From Madurella fahalii (taxonomy: Eukaryota; Ascomycota; Sordariomycetes; Sordariales), in the NCBI GenBank assembly GCA_029876055.1, contig CM056878.1, positions 2,046,001 to 2,110,000 on the forward strand: 64,000 bases of DNA. Direction: 5' to 3'. The notes beneath the pieces were generated by a model that was not told the DNA's origin, searched no databases, and saw only the letters and a program-made list of their open reading frames with translations. Positions 35,403 to 48,197 of the stretch are shown piece by piece (position 1 is the first letter of the stretch; every line of letters begins with the position of its first letter). The position numbers and the translations under genes are program-made.

Positions 35403-38094
35403 ATGGCTGAACTGAGGAACGGCACGGCAAGGCCAAAGGCCAAATCCGAACGCATCAACATCACCATCCCCGCCCGCACCTACGGCTTTCCCCCCGAAGC
35501 CTTCGACTGGACCCGCCTTCCAGACGTCGACACCGACTTTCTCCCACCCGAACACATCGAGGCCTTTATCCAGGCCCTCTCTGCACCAGACCCCGTCCCA
35601 CAATCCCCCGACGAGGGAGGAGGTCTCCTCTCCTCGCGCCTTAACAGTCCTGCGCTTCGCAAAAGCCCCAGCAGCTTCGATATTGACGAGACTCGCCGCG
35701 GGACCGCCTCGAGCCTGCACCACCACGATGAAGACGCCGACGCCGACGCCGACCGCACCGCACACGCGCGGCAAGAAACCGCCCAGGCAGCTGGCGTAGC
35801 AGCGCCGGGTCCACCATCCCGGAGTCGCCGGTCCAGCAGCAGCGGCCTGCTATTCACAGCCAGGCACGACTGGGCCCCGGTCCACGAGAAGGTGCTCCGC
35901 TCGGGCCGGGACGACCACGATGTCGCGGGGAACAGCACTAAGAAGAACAAGAAGAAGAAGCAGCAGCAGAGACAGAAAAGGAGCCGCTCCAAGGACGAGA
36001 CGCGCGAGGGGTACCTGTACAGCCTGCTCAAGTGGCCGTTCCTGCTGACCGTGTGCGCGTGGATCGGCGGGCTATCCCTCGCCTACCTGCTCACGCGCAC
36101 GTACATCTACCTGTACGAGCAGTGGGTCGCGTGGCGAGGCCAGCGGGAGAGGCTGCGGCGGGCGATGCGCGCGACGGGGCGCTACGCCGACTGGGTGCGC
36201 GCGGCCAGGGCCATGGACGATTTCTTTGGCAACGGGGAGTGGAAGGGGAGCGACGAGTTTGCCTACTACGATAGTAAGACCGTACGGAGGGTGCTGGAGG
36301 AGATGGTGAGGTTGCGGGGGAGGGCGGAGAAAGCGGAGGGGACTATTGTGGTAGACGGAGAGGGAACAGCAAAGGGGAGGGAGGCGGTGGAGGATCTGAA
36401 GGCGCTCGTTGAGGCCTGCGTCAAGAATAATTTTGCCGGAGTTGAGAATCCAAGGCTGTATAGCCAGACGTATTATGGGACGAAGAATTTGGTGGAGAAC
36501 TTTATTGATGAAGGTGAGACCGCTTTCATCACGCACCCCCGTTTTATTAATTTCTTTCTGCTCTCTCTCTCTCTGTGTGTGTGTGTGTGTCTTCGGAAGG
36601 AATAAGGGTCTGACTTGATCACTAGTCGAGAGGAGTATCAGGTTCTTGATCGAGACGAAGCAGCTCACTAAAGAGGAGAAGCGGGTCTTGTTCAAGGGCG
36701 TATGCGCAAATTACGGCCGCACGGCGCTGTGCCTGTCAGGAGGGGCGACGTTTGCGTATTACCACTTTGGTGTTGTTAAGGCGCTGCTGGAGGAGGATTA
36801 CTTACCCGATATTATCACGGGCACGAGCGGTGGCGCGCTGGTGGCCGCCCTCGTAGCGACTCGCACGAACGAGGAGCTCAAACAGCTGTTGGTGCCGGCG
36901 CTCGCCCATCGCATCACGGCCTGCCGCGAGCCCATTACCGTCTGGTTCTGGCGCTGGTGGAAGACGGGCGCACGGTTCGACTCGGTCGATTGGGCGAAGC
37001 AGTGCGCCTGGTGGACGCGGGGGTCCATGACCTTCCGCGAGGCGTACGAGCGCACAGGGCGCATCCTCAACGTCTCGTGTGTCCCCGCCGACCCCCATTC
37101 CCCCACCATCCTGTGCAACTACCTCACCAGCCCGGACTGCGTCATCTGGTCCGCCGTGCTGGCCTCGGCCGCCGTTCCCGGCATCGTCAACCCGGTGGTG
37201 CTGATGATGAAGACGCGGTCGGGCCAGCTCGTGCCCTACTCGTTCGGCCACAAGTGGAAGGACGGCTCGCTGCGGACCGACATCCCCATCAAGGCGCTCA
37301 ACCTGCACTTCAACGTCAACTTTACCATCGTCAGCCAGGTCAACCCCCACATCAACCTCTTCTTCTTCTCGTCGCGAGGCAATGTAGGGCAACCCGTCAC
37401 GCACCGCCGCGGGCGCGGCTGGCGAGGGGGCTACCTCGGCTCGGCCACGGAGCAGTACATCAAGCTGGACCTGACCAAGTGGCTGCGCGTGCTGCGGCAG
37501 CTCGAACTGCTGCCGCGGCCGCTGGGCCAGGACTGGAGCATGCTCTGGCTGCAAACGTTTGGCGGGACCGTGACGGTGTGGCCGAAGAGCATCCCCAGCG
37601 ATTTTTGGCGGATCTTGAGTGACCCCGACGAGGCCACGTTGGCGAGGATGATCCATGAGGGACAGCAGAGCGCGTTCCCGAAGATGAGGTTTGTGGGGAA
37701 TCGGCTGAGGGTGGAGAGACTTGTCGAGAGAGGCCGGAGGGAGAGTAGAATGGGTGCGAAGGGTGCTGGTGCTGGTGCTGGTGCTGGTGCTGGAGTCGGT
37801 GCTGGAGATGGTGCTCCGATTGTTGGCGGGGATGGTGGTGTTTATCAGAGGAGGGGGAGTATTGAGAGTATATTGAGCGAAGACGATTTGAGGAGTTTGC
37901 TGAAGAAGAACAGGAGAGGCGGGAGTAATACGGGGACGGAGGACGAGACCACGGACTTTGATGGGGATGGGGATTCCGGAGTAAACCTTGACGGCGGGGA
38001 GACAGAGGAGGAATTGAGGATCCGACCAAGGGAGAGAGAGCCGAAGGTTGCTACGCCGATGGGATTGGCGGGCGCTGAGGGGCAGATTGACTGA
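35403..38094 (+). CDS. patatin-like phospholipase-domain protein, membrane anchored
   Basis: Two exons, 35403..36513 and 36626..38094 (859 aa), with a 112-bp intron. The N-terminus is conserved (FDWTRLPDVDTDFLPPEHIE). A single hydrophobic span follows at about residues 205-235 (FLLTVCAWIGGLSLAYLL). The DUF3336-type region precedes the patatin domain: oxyanion-hole loop CLSGGATFAYYHFG, nucleophile Ser in GTSGG, and catalytic Asp in KDGS. This fits the fungal lipid hydrolases related to yeast Tgl3/4/5, which release fatty acids from triacylglycerol or lysophospholipids at lipid droplets. The exact substrate is not readable from sequence. The C-terminal 130 residues are low complexity, including an (AG)n run and acidic stretches. 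The catalytic dyad is complete. Confidence 0.93.
36560..36592 (+). repeat. (TC)n(TG)n microsatellite inside the patatin-gene intron
   Basis: CT/TC units run straight into GT/TG units within the 112-bp intron 36514..36625. Length changes here would alter intron size but not the protein. Confidence 0.85.
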
Positions 38095-38704
38095 GGAAGC
38101 TGGTACTGACAAGCCAGGTTGGATTATTCGTCCATGCTTGGTTGTGTTACTGGGAGGCGTCAAGCATGATCTGAGCATTGTAGCATTCATATTAGCTGCA
38201 TTCCGAAGAGTAGATATATCATACTAGAGGATGAGACAGGCATAGAGTATCCACAATAGATACTTTGAGCTTGTGTTCTATACTTCGGGCGCTCCAGGTC
38301 AAGGAACACCCTACCATCTACGCACGCTTGCAAGGATGTGACGCTGGAACGGATTGCCTATTGTGTTTAAGTCTGAATTCAGTCCTGATTATCGGAGGAC
38401 GGGTTCATGGTTGGCAAATACAGATTAAAACAATCATCAAGCAACACTGCAGCGGCTCCCAGTAACTCGCCTGGAAAGGCTCTACTTCCCTGATGAAACG
38501 TAACATTTCGTGTCTTTTTTTTTCCCCCCCTTTTCCAGTCCAACCTCTCCTCTCCTACCGGACCCAACCCAAATTCATGAACTCTCATCATCAGCTTTTC
38601 CGTGACGCCCAGCCCTAGAATACAACGCATTTCACTCACCAATATCCGTCCCTTTCTCCCCCTTCCCCACCCAAAACACCTCCCTTACCCTTCCCGAGGG
38701 CAAC
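38095..38704. other. intergenic region between convergent genes
   Basis: Holds the 3' flanks of the patatin-like gene and the secreted-protein gene, with a T9-C8 tract near 38516-38533. No gene seen. Confidence 0.6.
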
Positions 38705-39776
38705 TCAATCTCCAGCCCCTAGACCCCAAAACCCCATGCCAACCATCAACATAAGGCCCAACACAGACGCCTGCACAACCACCGCCGCCCTAGCCGGTCC
38801 ACCTCTGACCGCGCCCCAAGCCGCATCCGACGCGCCACTGGGCGTGGGATTCGGGCCGGTGAGCAGCTCGGCGCCCTCGGTGATGGTGACGGGCGCGAAG
38901 CCGAACCGGTCGCCGCTGGTCCAGTTGTAGCTGTAGGTCGAATAGGTGCCGTTCCACTCGGGGTTTTTCGTATACCTTTTTATTGGGGAGGAGAATCAGA
39001 AAATGTCAGTTATAATTCTGCTCTTCCCCTCCCTCCTCCGCTGCCGCCCGCCGCCCCCTTCTTCTCCCTCCATGACACAGCTAACAGCATATCGGAGGAG
39101 AGGGGAGTTGGAACAAAAACGTACCATACGTCGCCGACGTGGGTTAGATTGCATGCTGCCTCGACGGTGCCGTTTAGGGAGCAGCGGTTGATTCTTTTGG
39201 TTTTGGAGAATAAGCCGTTAGTGCCTTAGTCAGTCGACGAGGGATTGAGAGAGCGTGGTGGGATGTTGTTTCGGGTGGGGGGTGCAGGGAAAAGAGACAG
39301 GGCACAGAGGGGAACAGCGGGGGTAAATACACGGTGTGATCTGGCCAGTGGCGGGTGCCGGTGAACATGGCTGTTGCTGGCCCCTGTGTGATGGTGCTTG
39401 GCTCGCCGGTGCCGTTCAGCGGTCGCCAGTATCTGCTGCGGGTGGGCTCGAGGGTTGGGATCGCCGTCGTCACGTTGTCGGTGCGGGTGGCCGACGGAGG
39501 GGGCCGGCGGTCGACGCGGGTGGTGGTGATGACGTAGGTGGTGAGATTGTTGACGTTGTCGACGGCTATGACGGACCCTGAGTCGCGGTGGAACATTGTG
39601 TAAGGGAGCCCTTCGTACGCAGGCTGGTTGAGGAAGAAGATATCGACTACGCGGGTGATGGTTTGGGTGGCAGTTGTTGTGGTCGTGACTGTGGTGTTTT
39701 GTGCGAGCGCCGGAGTGAGGATGGTGGTGGAGAGGGAAGAAAGGAGAAAGAGGAAAATCGAAACTGGGAAAGCCAT
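38705..39776 (-). CDS. small secreted protein with probable GPI signal, unknown function
   Basis: Three exons on the minus strand, 39331..39776, 39125..39193, 38705..38975 (261 aa). Introns are 137 bp (GTATTT...AAAAG, branch CACTAAC) and 149 bp (GTACGT...AAAAG), longer than most here. The signal peptide is MAFPVSIFLFLLSSL ... ALA. A Thr-rich stretch with N-glycosylation sites (NTT, NLT, NVT, NGT) follows, then a short Cys pair in RCSLNGTVEAACNLTHVGD, and an aromatic block NPEWNGTYSTYSYNWTSGDR with FGFAPVTITEGAEL. The C-terminus has a small-residue site followed by a hydrophobic tail (VVVQASVLGLMLMVGMGF), which suggests GPI attachment. I know no function. The exon joins rest on frame and splice sites, so the middle exon is the least sure part. 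Confidence 0.7.
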
Positions 39777-41653
39777 CTTGGTATTTACGAGACTTGCTCG
39801 AGCAAACAAGATGAAGAAAGAAGCTTCAAGGCTGTATTCGGCCCCTCTCACTTGAGCGAGTGGAAGATGCCATGTACGAGCCCGGCTCTCCCGGTCGCCA
39901 GGAGAGCTAGATCCGACACAGCAAAGAAGCAGAGAGGTGAGAAACGAGCGGATGGATCCCCAGGCCACTGCTGGTGAAAGTCCAAGAGCAATTGAGGGAG
40001 ATGCGGGGAGTCTGGCATCATCAATGAATATAAACCAGGTGCCAGATGGCCAGGTTGCCGGATTCTCGTCCCTTCCCGTCTTTTGTAATCCATATCTCAC
40101 CATTAATCAAGAACCCGAGAGCGGCCGCGTGCCGCCTTGGGCATCTCATATTCGCAATCCCAGATAGAAGAGGCAGCTAAAAGCGGAGACGGGTTTTCAA
40201 GACTGGGTTGAGAGCTAGTTACGAGTTTAGCCGCGGCGCCGACAAAATCGGCGATTTGCTAGCAGCCATATTCTGCCATGCTCGGGATTGCGTGGCGCCC
40301 GATAGTACGGGCTTGCTAAAGGGCGCTGCCGCCGCGCATCGATATTGTGCCGGTGCCGTTCCGTTCCCCGCATTGAGCAGCGTATGTTCATGCGATCCGA
40401 TTCTGGCGTGGGGGGAGCAGAGCCGCCATATGATGCTTTGCAGATCATGCCTTGCTCGGGGCCGGGCGGAATGATGGGTGAAACTTTTTCACGTGGACGG
40501 GACGAGGACGGGACGAGGACGGCGCTGGCCGGGGTCGTTCCGAGACAAAACTCCCCCGGCGCCGAAGACACGGTCGGAAGCTGTGGGGACCGCCCGACCG
40601 AATCTACGGCCGGCTCGGACCGGCTCAGCAAATGCTGTGCAAATACCATAATGTAATGTAAGACTGCCTGATCCGAGATAGAGAGCGCCAGGCAGGGAAG
40701 AGAGAGAGCAAGAAAAAGCTTATTTTCACCCCCAGACAGCAGAAAAAGAAAACATGGACTACACTACCTATACGCATTCTTCGTCGGATGATCCCGAGGG
40801 GCTTAAGTTCGCCCAATCGTCGCTTCTAATAATACGAGAGCGCAAGCTGAACATTCATTCTCCTAAACCCAGCATTAATTACCTCAGCTGGCTTCTCCGT
40901 CAGCAACAATGCATCCAACGCCCCGATGGGAGGGGGCTGGGTAAGACTGAGGGAACCACGCCGCCCGGCTCTGTACCACGCAGCTCTGCATGAATAGATG
41001 ACTTGTCAATGACACCCCTGATTGGCCCAGTCTGCAATCCCTGGTAACCCCCCAGTCTTGGAGGCCTTGGGGGGGCCTGTAATAAAAATCTGGGGTTGAA
41101 ACAAAAAGGAGCGGGACCGTCTGCTAGTCAGCACCGCCTATCTTAGCGAATCAGCAGAATCAGCAGCCAGAGCCGGCCACCGATCAACAGAGCGCAATTT
41201 CCGACTGACCCGCCCCACGGGAAATAAACCAAAGGCAGGGTAGTGGCACGGCGCTCACATTACAGCAAAACCCTTCACCTTTCCCATTACGTTTGGTCAG
41301 TTGGATTTGCATTGCAGGAGCTCAGGGAAGCCCAGGGAGCTTTTTACTGTTTGTTTTTGTTGTCGTTCGACGTTGGGAACACTCATCGTTTTCGCAATAT
41401 TCACATGCAGTGAGAAAAGACCCAGGTATTTTCAACAAATTTTTAGGGGTTAAAAAAAAGACGTTCATAAAAGCCGTTCCATACATGAACGCCAAAAAAA
41501 AAAATACAATTAGAAGATTAAGTACATAGAGGTATCATGCCCATTAATCCGCGCTTGCCTTTTGAAGGACAATTCCCAAATCCCAAACTCTCACCGCTCG
41601 CCATAGGCCCTCAACGCTGCTATGCGACTTAGAGAAGCTTAACAGGAAAGAAT
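39777..41653. other. intergenic region between two surface-protein genes
   Basis: Includes the promoter of the 39.8-kb gene, with a TTTATATTC element about 250 bp upstream of its start, and a short GGGACGAGGAC tandem repeat at about 40499-40520. The right end is the 3' flank of the GPI-protein gene. No coding frame was convincing. Confidence 0.55.
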
Positions 41654-42349
41654 TTAAGCAAAGAGGGCAACGAGACCGGCGGCAGCGGCCAGGGCGATGG
41701 AGCCGCCCATGGTGGAGGCACCGGCGGTGAAGGTAGGCTGGGGAGGCTTGGTGCCGGTGGGCTTGCCCGAGGGGGTGTAGCCCGACGGGCTGGAGGACGG
41801 GCCGACAGTGGGGCACGGGACCTCGACGGTCTCGTAGATGACGGTCGGGATGACCGTGGTGATCGAGGTCGAGATGGTCTTGATCGAGGTGCCGGGGCAC
41901 TCGGGGGCGGCCGTGACGAAGGTCGAGGTGGGGTAAGGCGGGTGGACCTCCGAGCTGCTGTCAACCGGGGGGTGGACAACAGAGCTGCTGTCGACAGGCG
42001 GCTTAACCACCGAGGTCTCGACAGGCGGGACCTCCGTGGTGGTAGCCTCGTCAACCGGGCAGACGGTGGTCGAGACGGCGACGGTCTCGGTGACGACGAT
42101 GGTAGAGTCGGCCGGGCAGTGGGTAACAGTGTCCGGGCAGTCAGTCACCGTCTTGGTGGTGGTCGAGTAGATAGTCGAGGTGGTGACGGGGTAGACCGAG
42201 GAGCTGACGACAGTGCTGGAGGCAGGGCAGTCGGGGACAGTCGCCTCGCACGAGGTGACGGTGTAGTACTCGGTCGAGTAAACAGTGCTCTGGGCCTCAC
42301 CGGCGAGAGCGGTGCCGACGAGGGCAGCGGCAGCAAAAGCGTAGCGCAT
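41654..42349 (-). CDS. Ser/Thr/Pro-rich GPI-anchored cell-wall protein
   Basis: A single exon of 231 aa. The signal peptide is MRYAFAAAALVGTALA. The mature protein is almost half Ser, Thr, Val and Pro, with repeated cysteine-containing units of the type VTxCPxxxTxC (VPDCPAS, VTDCPDTVTHCPAD, VCPVD, ECPGT, PCPTVG) and a PPVDSSS repeat. The C-terminus (FTAGASTMGGSIALAAAAG then LVALFA) is a typical GPI-attachment signal. Such proteins are exported, heavily O-glycosylated and linked to the plasma membrane or wall glucan. It could work in adhesion or wall structure; the sequence gives no enzyme motif. Confidence 0.88.
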   Translation of the reverse strand: MRYAFAAAALVGTALAGEAQSTVYSTEYYTVTSCEATVPDCPASSTVVSSSVYPVTTSTIYSTTTKTVTDCPDTVTHCPADSTIVVTETVAVSTTVCPVDEATTTEVPPVETSVVKPPVDSSSVVHPPVDSSSEVHPPYPTSTFVTAAPECPGTSIKTISTSITTVIPTVIYETVEVPCPTVGPSSSPSGYTPSGKPTGTKPPQPTFTAGASTMGGSIALAAAAGLVALFA

Positions 42350-43313
42350 TTTGATGACTGTTTAGGGTTCGTTTAAAACGAAGGTATTGTTTTTGGTGTT
42401 GAGGGGTTGGTAAAGACCGACAAAAAAGCTAAAAGCTTTGAAGCGTTTGTTAAAGAGTGGACGACCGAAGTCAAAGGAGCTTTAGAATTGGCTTGTTCGA
42501 GCTGAGGAGAGAAGGAGAAGAGAGAGAACGGGTTCGAGTTGGACACTGGCCATCGTTAAATAGGCCACCCCGGCCATTGCCTGGATACGTTCGCGCAAAG
42601 AGCGGGAAATTACCGTCAGCGGCGGGCTGCCCAATTCGGGACGCTAATCCAGGGGCTCGGTGGATGGTACAACATTGTGAGGGAACATCAAGGGAACATT
42701 GGCACCCCGCCGTGGCTGCTGGACCCTAACAAAACAACAAATCCGCCCCCGCCCGTGCGGACAACGACCCGCCGAACCGAAGCCGACCGATTCCCCCTCT
42801 CTCCCTCCTCCCCCCTATCCAGACAGCCCCGGAAAGACAGGGGTCTTCTGATGTGAGCTTGATTTCCGGGTTGGTCAGTCTCTAGTCAAATGGAGGCGCT
42901 TAGGCCCGATGAACTCATCAGTGCACTGCTCTGATTTGACAGCTTCTCTTCGCTCTCCCGGTGACAAGGGGCCGCCCGCTTGGGAACCAATTTCGTCTGA
43001 ATGTTGCATTCGCCACTTTTGACAACGCTGCCCTGAAGGAGGCAACAAGATCCCGGCGGTTCCATCTCTCGCTTGCCTGCTTTGAGCAGGTCTGATCTGC
43101 CACCACTTTCAACACCTTGTAAAGCAGCGCGAGCGATGTGGGCGAGAGCGGAGGCCCTGGCTCCTCTTTACTCCGCATTGCACTACTTGCACCGTTGAGC
43201 GGTGTAGTGTCCGGTTATTAGTGGCTGCCGCGAACCTGCCGCCAGCAGACGCGTGAGATGAGCATGCACCACGCGATACGTGAGAGCGCGTATCGCCACA
43301 GCTGAGGCCTCAC

Positions 43314-43348
43314 AGGTGGCAGGTGGCAGGTGGCAGCTGTCAGCTGTC
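43314..43348. repeat. heptamer tandem repeat, AGGTGGC x3 then AGCTGTC x2
   Basis: Five perfect 7-nt units in a row; the unit changes from AGGTGGC to AGCTGTC in the middle. Confidence 0.9.
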
Positions 43349-46300
43349 ACACCCTCTACGTTGTTCTACGGGCTTGTTAATCACACTCACTCTGCTCTGG
43401 CTTGCATGTGAATTTTTATTATTGTTTTTTTTTTTTTTCCATTCGTGTTTTCGATTTGGCTTGGATCTCTGTCTGCTTCCTTGAGACTCTGGGCCCTACC
43501 CGGCGCTGGGGCTCACAGTACTGGTCAAGACAAACACCGGCCGCTGCTGCGGCTGTCCTGCGCGGAGACGACCCGGACACTGTGTGAATGCGGTTCTTTG
43601 GAGGTGATTGATTGCGCTAATGCAGGTACCAACAGGCAGCGTCTTTTCATTCGACATTGCCCACCCCCCTCGACAAGCACATTGACGAAACAGAAGCGAG
43701 ATCACAAACGGAGGGATGCTCCTCCTGGTCCTTGGGTTGCACCCTGCTTGGCGGCTGTTTGGTGCTTAATTTAATCGACAGGTTGCGCCACGCTGTGGAT
43801 CTCTTGAAATCCGGGAATTTCATGCATCCGTCGCTCGCTCAGCAGATCTTTTCTGCAAGGGCTTTGCTCCTCCTGAGGCGGTGGACGGATCGGCAGACAA
43901 GCAACGGTGATCGTGTTTGAGAAGAAGAGAAATTCCCGCTCTCCACAGCCGACGAAACGTTCACATGGTTGAGATCATCGCTCTATACACATTCGGTTGA
44001 AAACGTCGGTGTACGTCTCCACCATTACGTTATCTGCAGCCATTTTTGCCCGGGCCGGTTGCGGTGAGGTGTTAACGCCACTTTTGCTAAGTCTTCAATA
44101 AACGATATATGGCCGCTATCATAGATGGGTTATGCTTAATCTCGCGTGCTTCTCCTAGATCTCTCATCTCATCCAACCAAAATTGCCCCTGGCAAATCCC
44201 CGCAAAAGGAGACAGCCGGGGCTGGGTTAGTTTGGGTTGGATTGGGCGAAGGAGAGAGGGAGGGGGGGGTGTTGGTGCTCGGACATAGCAGGCCTTCTCC
44301 ACAACATCCATCGTGTGATTTGAGTCAAGTGCAACGCTCATTCTCAGTCGGGCAACAATTATATGTACCGATCTTCGCGCCTGCGCAGGGGCGAAACCTT
44401 GGGACAAGCGGGAAGGGATGCATGTTCCACACGTTGTGCCCATTCAAGAGTTGCTTGCGGACTGCTCATTCGATTCACCACTACCCCGTTTGCACGCATT
44501 GCCACTAACGGAAAGGGCGTTTCCCAGCAGAACAATCCAATACACAGGGACAGCGCTCTACAGCTTGAACCCGTCAAGAGTTGTCGTTTCCAATCCGTTG
44601 GACCGGGACCGAGCTCGAGTCATGCGGCTGACTCGAATCACAACAATTCCATCTGGGGATTCTTACGGGAGAACCCCATCCAAGTCGCTCTCTGGCCGTT
44701 ACCGGCCGACCCGGTCGCTGGCGGTTCCCAGTTTCCGGTTCAGTCGCGGAGGCGAGTGCCCTGGTTGACGAGTTGGATCCTGATGGATGACCTATTTTTC
44801 GTGGTTCATGAATGCATTTGATGATGTGTCACTAAGTCTATAGGGCTCACGGGAAGGTGACGAAAGAGGAGGGTGACTAGCTTGTTTACGATGGAGGCGG
44901 AGGGCGATGCGGTACCCATGCAGGTAGCAGTTGCGAGACGGCATACTGCGTTCCTACCTCATACAGTGCTCACTTTTCTTTCCTATCCAACCACCTCATC
45001 TAACGACGCCCCAGCAATGAAGAGCGAGCCCTCGTCAACGTCTTAGTCGACGGGACCGGAGCCAGACTGGATAAGTCGCATACTGTGCACAATGACCTTG
45101 AGGGGCCCGGTCTTTCGAGAACCCATTCCCACATACCCAGCTAGCGACCGCGCGCGGACGCATACACCGTCACGATCATCAACCTCCCACAGACATGGTA
45201 ATTTTAGCGGCCGGGAACTCCCGCCCCGAGAGAAGACGGCCGCTGCCGCTTCGACCCTTTGCGATGGAGTGTACGAGGCGAGAGACGCTGTGGCGGATGA
45301 GAGGACTGGCATTGCCTCCCTTTTTTTCCCCGAGGTCGACCACGGTTGACAGAGGAGACGCCAGGGGGTGGGGGTTGAATTGGGTGGATGAGGAATTACC
45401 AGGTTAGGAGAAAGAGGGGGGGAAAGGCAACCTCGAACCGGGTGACGATGACAGAAGGTCCGGGTCCCATGGTTCGTTGAAGCTGCGTTAGAAGGTCGCC
45501 TATTGATTTTGAGGTTGGAGCCACGAGGAACAGTGGTGGAAGCAGAAAACGATAGGTAATTGTCTACTTCGGCTGAGGCCGGTGTCGTCCTTGGCCGTTT
45601 TGGTCTCTCTGCAACGGCGCTAGTTGTCGGTGTCGATAAGCTAATGCAGAGAGGATTGAGGAAGAGTCGTGTTTTGTGTCTACGGCGTGACGAAGCGTTA
45701 CAATGGGTATCATACCAACCCTCACGGGCCCAAATCACCACGCTGACGCTGATAAGCTACCCTCAGTGCTATTCCGCTCAACACCATGCGGAGCCAGAAC
45801 ATGCAGGTTTTCTAGAATTCCGTTCCTTAAGAGGGGGGCTCATGTGATAGAGTGAGCAAATCTACATGATACGAATTCTCGCGGCGGTCTGGGCATCTGC
45901 TGAGTTCCGCGATGTAGTGTGCTAATCGGCCGATCGGAGAGAGCAGTCTGTCAAGACTTCCTTTATTGTTGATGGAGCCCAGCTCCAGGCCCACAACTCA
46001 AAACAGCTGGCGTGATTAGAAGGGCTCTCGGAGCCCAAATGGCGTCATGCTCTGCGCCCAGAATATGACGCCCTTGGCAACACTTGAGGTGGGAGACACA
46101 TTCATCCCATGCCCCCTAGCCTTGACAACGTGGACGCCATATTGTTCAATCGTACGGTCTGCGGCGTGCCCAGCGTCGTAGGGAACATCATCGAGTCCCA
46201 AAATGTCATGGGGAGCGTAGTAAAGGCTTATCGTAGAGCAAGCTAAACTCGAGGATTTGGCCAGCTAGAAAATGGTAGCTTCCATGCTGCAGTTTTCGGG

Positions 46301-48056
46301 GATAACTTGCATATGGATGCCATTGAGTTAGAGGTAGGGATGTTATTCTTCCGATACCGGGTCAATAACCGGAAACGGGAACCTTAACGCGTACGATCAC
46401 TATTAATGGTCACCAGGTTCATGGCGTTGTGCTTGGTCTCGGTGTGAGTGGTCGCGATGTTCACCGAGAGATTGAGCTCCATGCACTGATCACAAGGCCG
46501 GGTCAATTAAGCCGAGCCTGGCGCAATACAGTAACCCACCCGAACGGCGCCGATTAGAGCTAGATTACTGACAGAGTCTAGTTGGCCGCCAAATTCCCCA
46601 TAAAATGCCGCTAAATATTTTTACTACGAGAAGTGCATTCTAAACGTCGCAAACCAGTCCGGCGTGGCGTTAGTATTGTTTCGCAGGCTATCGGTGTTGG
46701 AAAGAGCGGCGGGGCTACCTGAGCCCGATCAAAAGCGACAATTTCTGTGAGTGGGTTCGCGACGTGACAGTCATCGGCAAATGGTAATGATGGTTACTGG
46801 GCGAATGCATGTTTCCCGGTTTGGCTATTGTGGATGACGGTGACACATTTTGCTGTCGGGAACGGCCGGAAAACCGCCGCTCGAAAGCGGAACATGAGAA
46901 TCTCGGTCGGGTCAGGTGCACGGTGCGATAGTTAGCGGAATTCAGAAGCGCGCGACCAAAACCGATCAGTCCTGATAAGAACACGGCGAGGCATCTCGGC
47001 AGGTTGAGAATGTCGCCGGTCGGTTGCCGGATCGGGTCAACTCAGCAGCTCTGCCTTGGCCACAACACGGGATTATTATGGGGGCACGCTGGGCGCACAG
47101 CCCCGGTCCCCAGATGTGGTGCGGCCGCCCAGGCTGTTGGCTGCCGGGGTTTTCAGGGCCATGATCGTCGCTTTGAGACGACGAAATGGCTCTCGACTCG
47201 ACGGCAAATGCGGGCAGTCATACAGTCCCGACAGCACTCGCATGCCCGCAATGGGCCGATTGACCAATGCTTTATTTGGCCGTTTGAGTGTGCCGGATCC
47301 GAGTCGGTCCAATGGTGATACATATTCCGCCGAGGACTCCCAAAGCGGGTTCTGGGGATAATGTCCGTGTCAACAGCGGGAGTGGCTCGCGTCACCGGCA
47401 TGACGACAGCTATCTCATAGGGCTGTTGGCGAGCTGGCGGTTGAATCCTGGCGGCAGCCTGGGGCAGCGTCGACACGATTGGCCATGGCAGAATGCGGCG
47501 GGGACCACATGGTCCGTGCTCGGCCCAGTGAGGACACCCTGGTCAGGACCGTTGGAGCGGTCCTCGCCTGTGGCCAGTCGGCCGAGCACGAACCCTAGCA
47601 CATCGCCAAGCACGGTAGAGGAAGTCCTAGAAAAGTGGCCGCTGAGCCTCTACGCTGCGCAGGAAATGCGCAGCTGGTTGAGGACCAACGACCAACAGCG
47701 GCAGCCTTGGTCATCAACAGTCCGCGCTCGAAAAATGGCGGCGGCCGCCTTGTTACAGTGCGGGGGATGTAATCATGATGTTTGCCTTGACCCTTCTCAT
47801 CAGTCCACCATGCCCATCCAGAACTCGCGCGAACACGATGAGGATTCCCTCGGGCTGCGTGGCGCCCTATGCATACAGAATCAAATCTAGGGAGTTCCCG
47901 AAGGGCGCTGTCATCCCCACAACTGCTTGAGCTGTCCCCAGGCGTTGGCGTTCTCCCTGCATCTGCAACAGGATCGGGCTTGCAGCCCACGCGAGGCTGT
48001 GACCGCTGGCCTCCGTCCTCAGTCCCCCGTCCTATTCCCCCACGCGGATTCGGACG

Positions 48057-48063
48057 TATATAA
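48057..48063 (+). promoter_or_regulatory. TATA-like element TATATAA, distal, C2H2 gene
   Basis: TATATAA lies about 550 bp before the C2H2 start codon. It would imply a long leader; assigned by position only. Confidence 0.35.
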
Positions 48064-48190
48064 GCTGCAGTGTCTCCACCGCTGCCTAGCCGGCCTTTTT
48101 ATATCAGCCCTAAGCACGTCACTCGCTCACCTCACTCACCTACGTAGCGCTCTCAAGCAAAGCCGGGATCGAAGCCATGTTCTTCGACTG

Positions 48191-48197
48191 TATAAAA
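48191..48197 (+). promoter_or_regulatory. TATA-like element TATAAAA, C2H2 gene
   Basis: TATAAAA lies about 410 bp before the start codon and is followed by a C-rich stretch up to the ATG. Assigned by position only. Confidence 0.35.

Noticed and set aside
36802..38190. 462-residue frame on the minus strand
   Set aside because: Antisense to the patatin-like gene; proline/histidine-rich with no domain.
45043..45741. 232-residue frame on the minus strand
   Set aside because: No signal peptide, domain or repeat pattern, and no supporting intron structure; kept only as gene-poor sequence.
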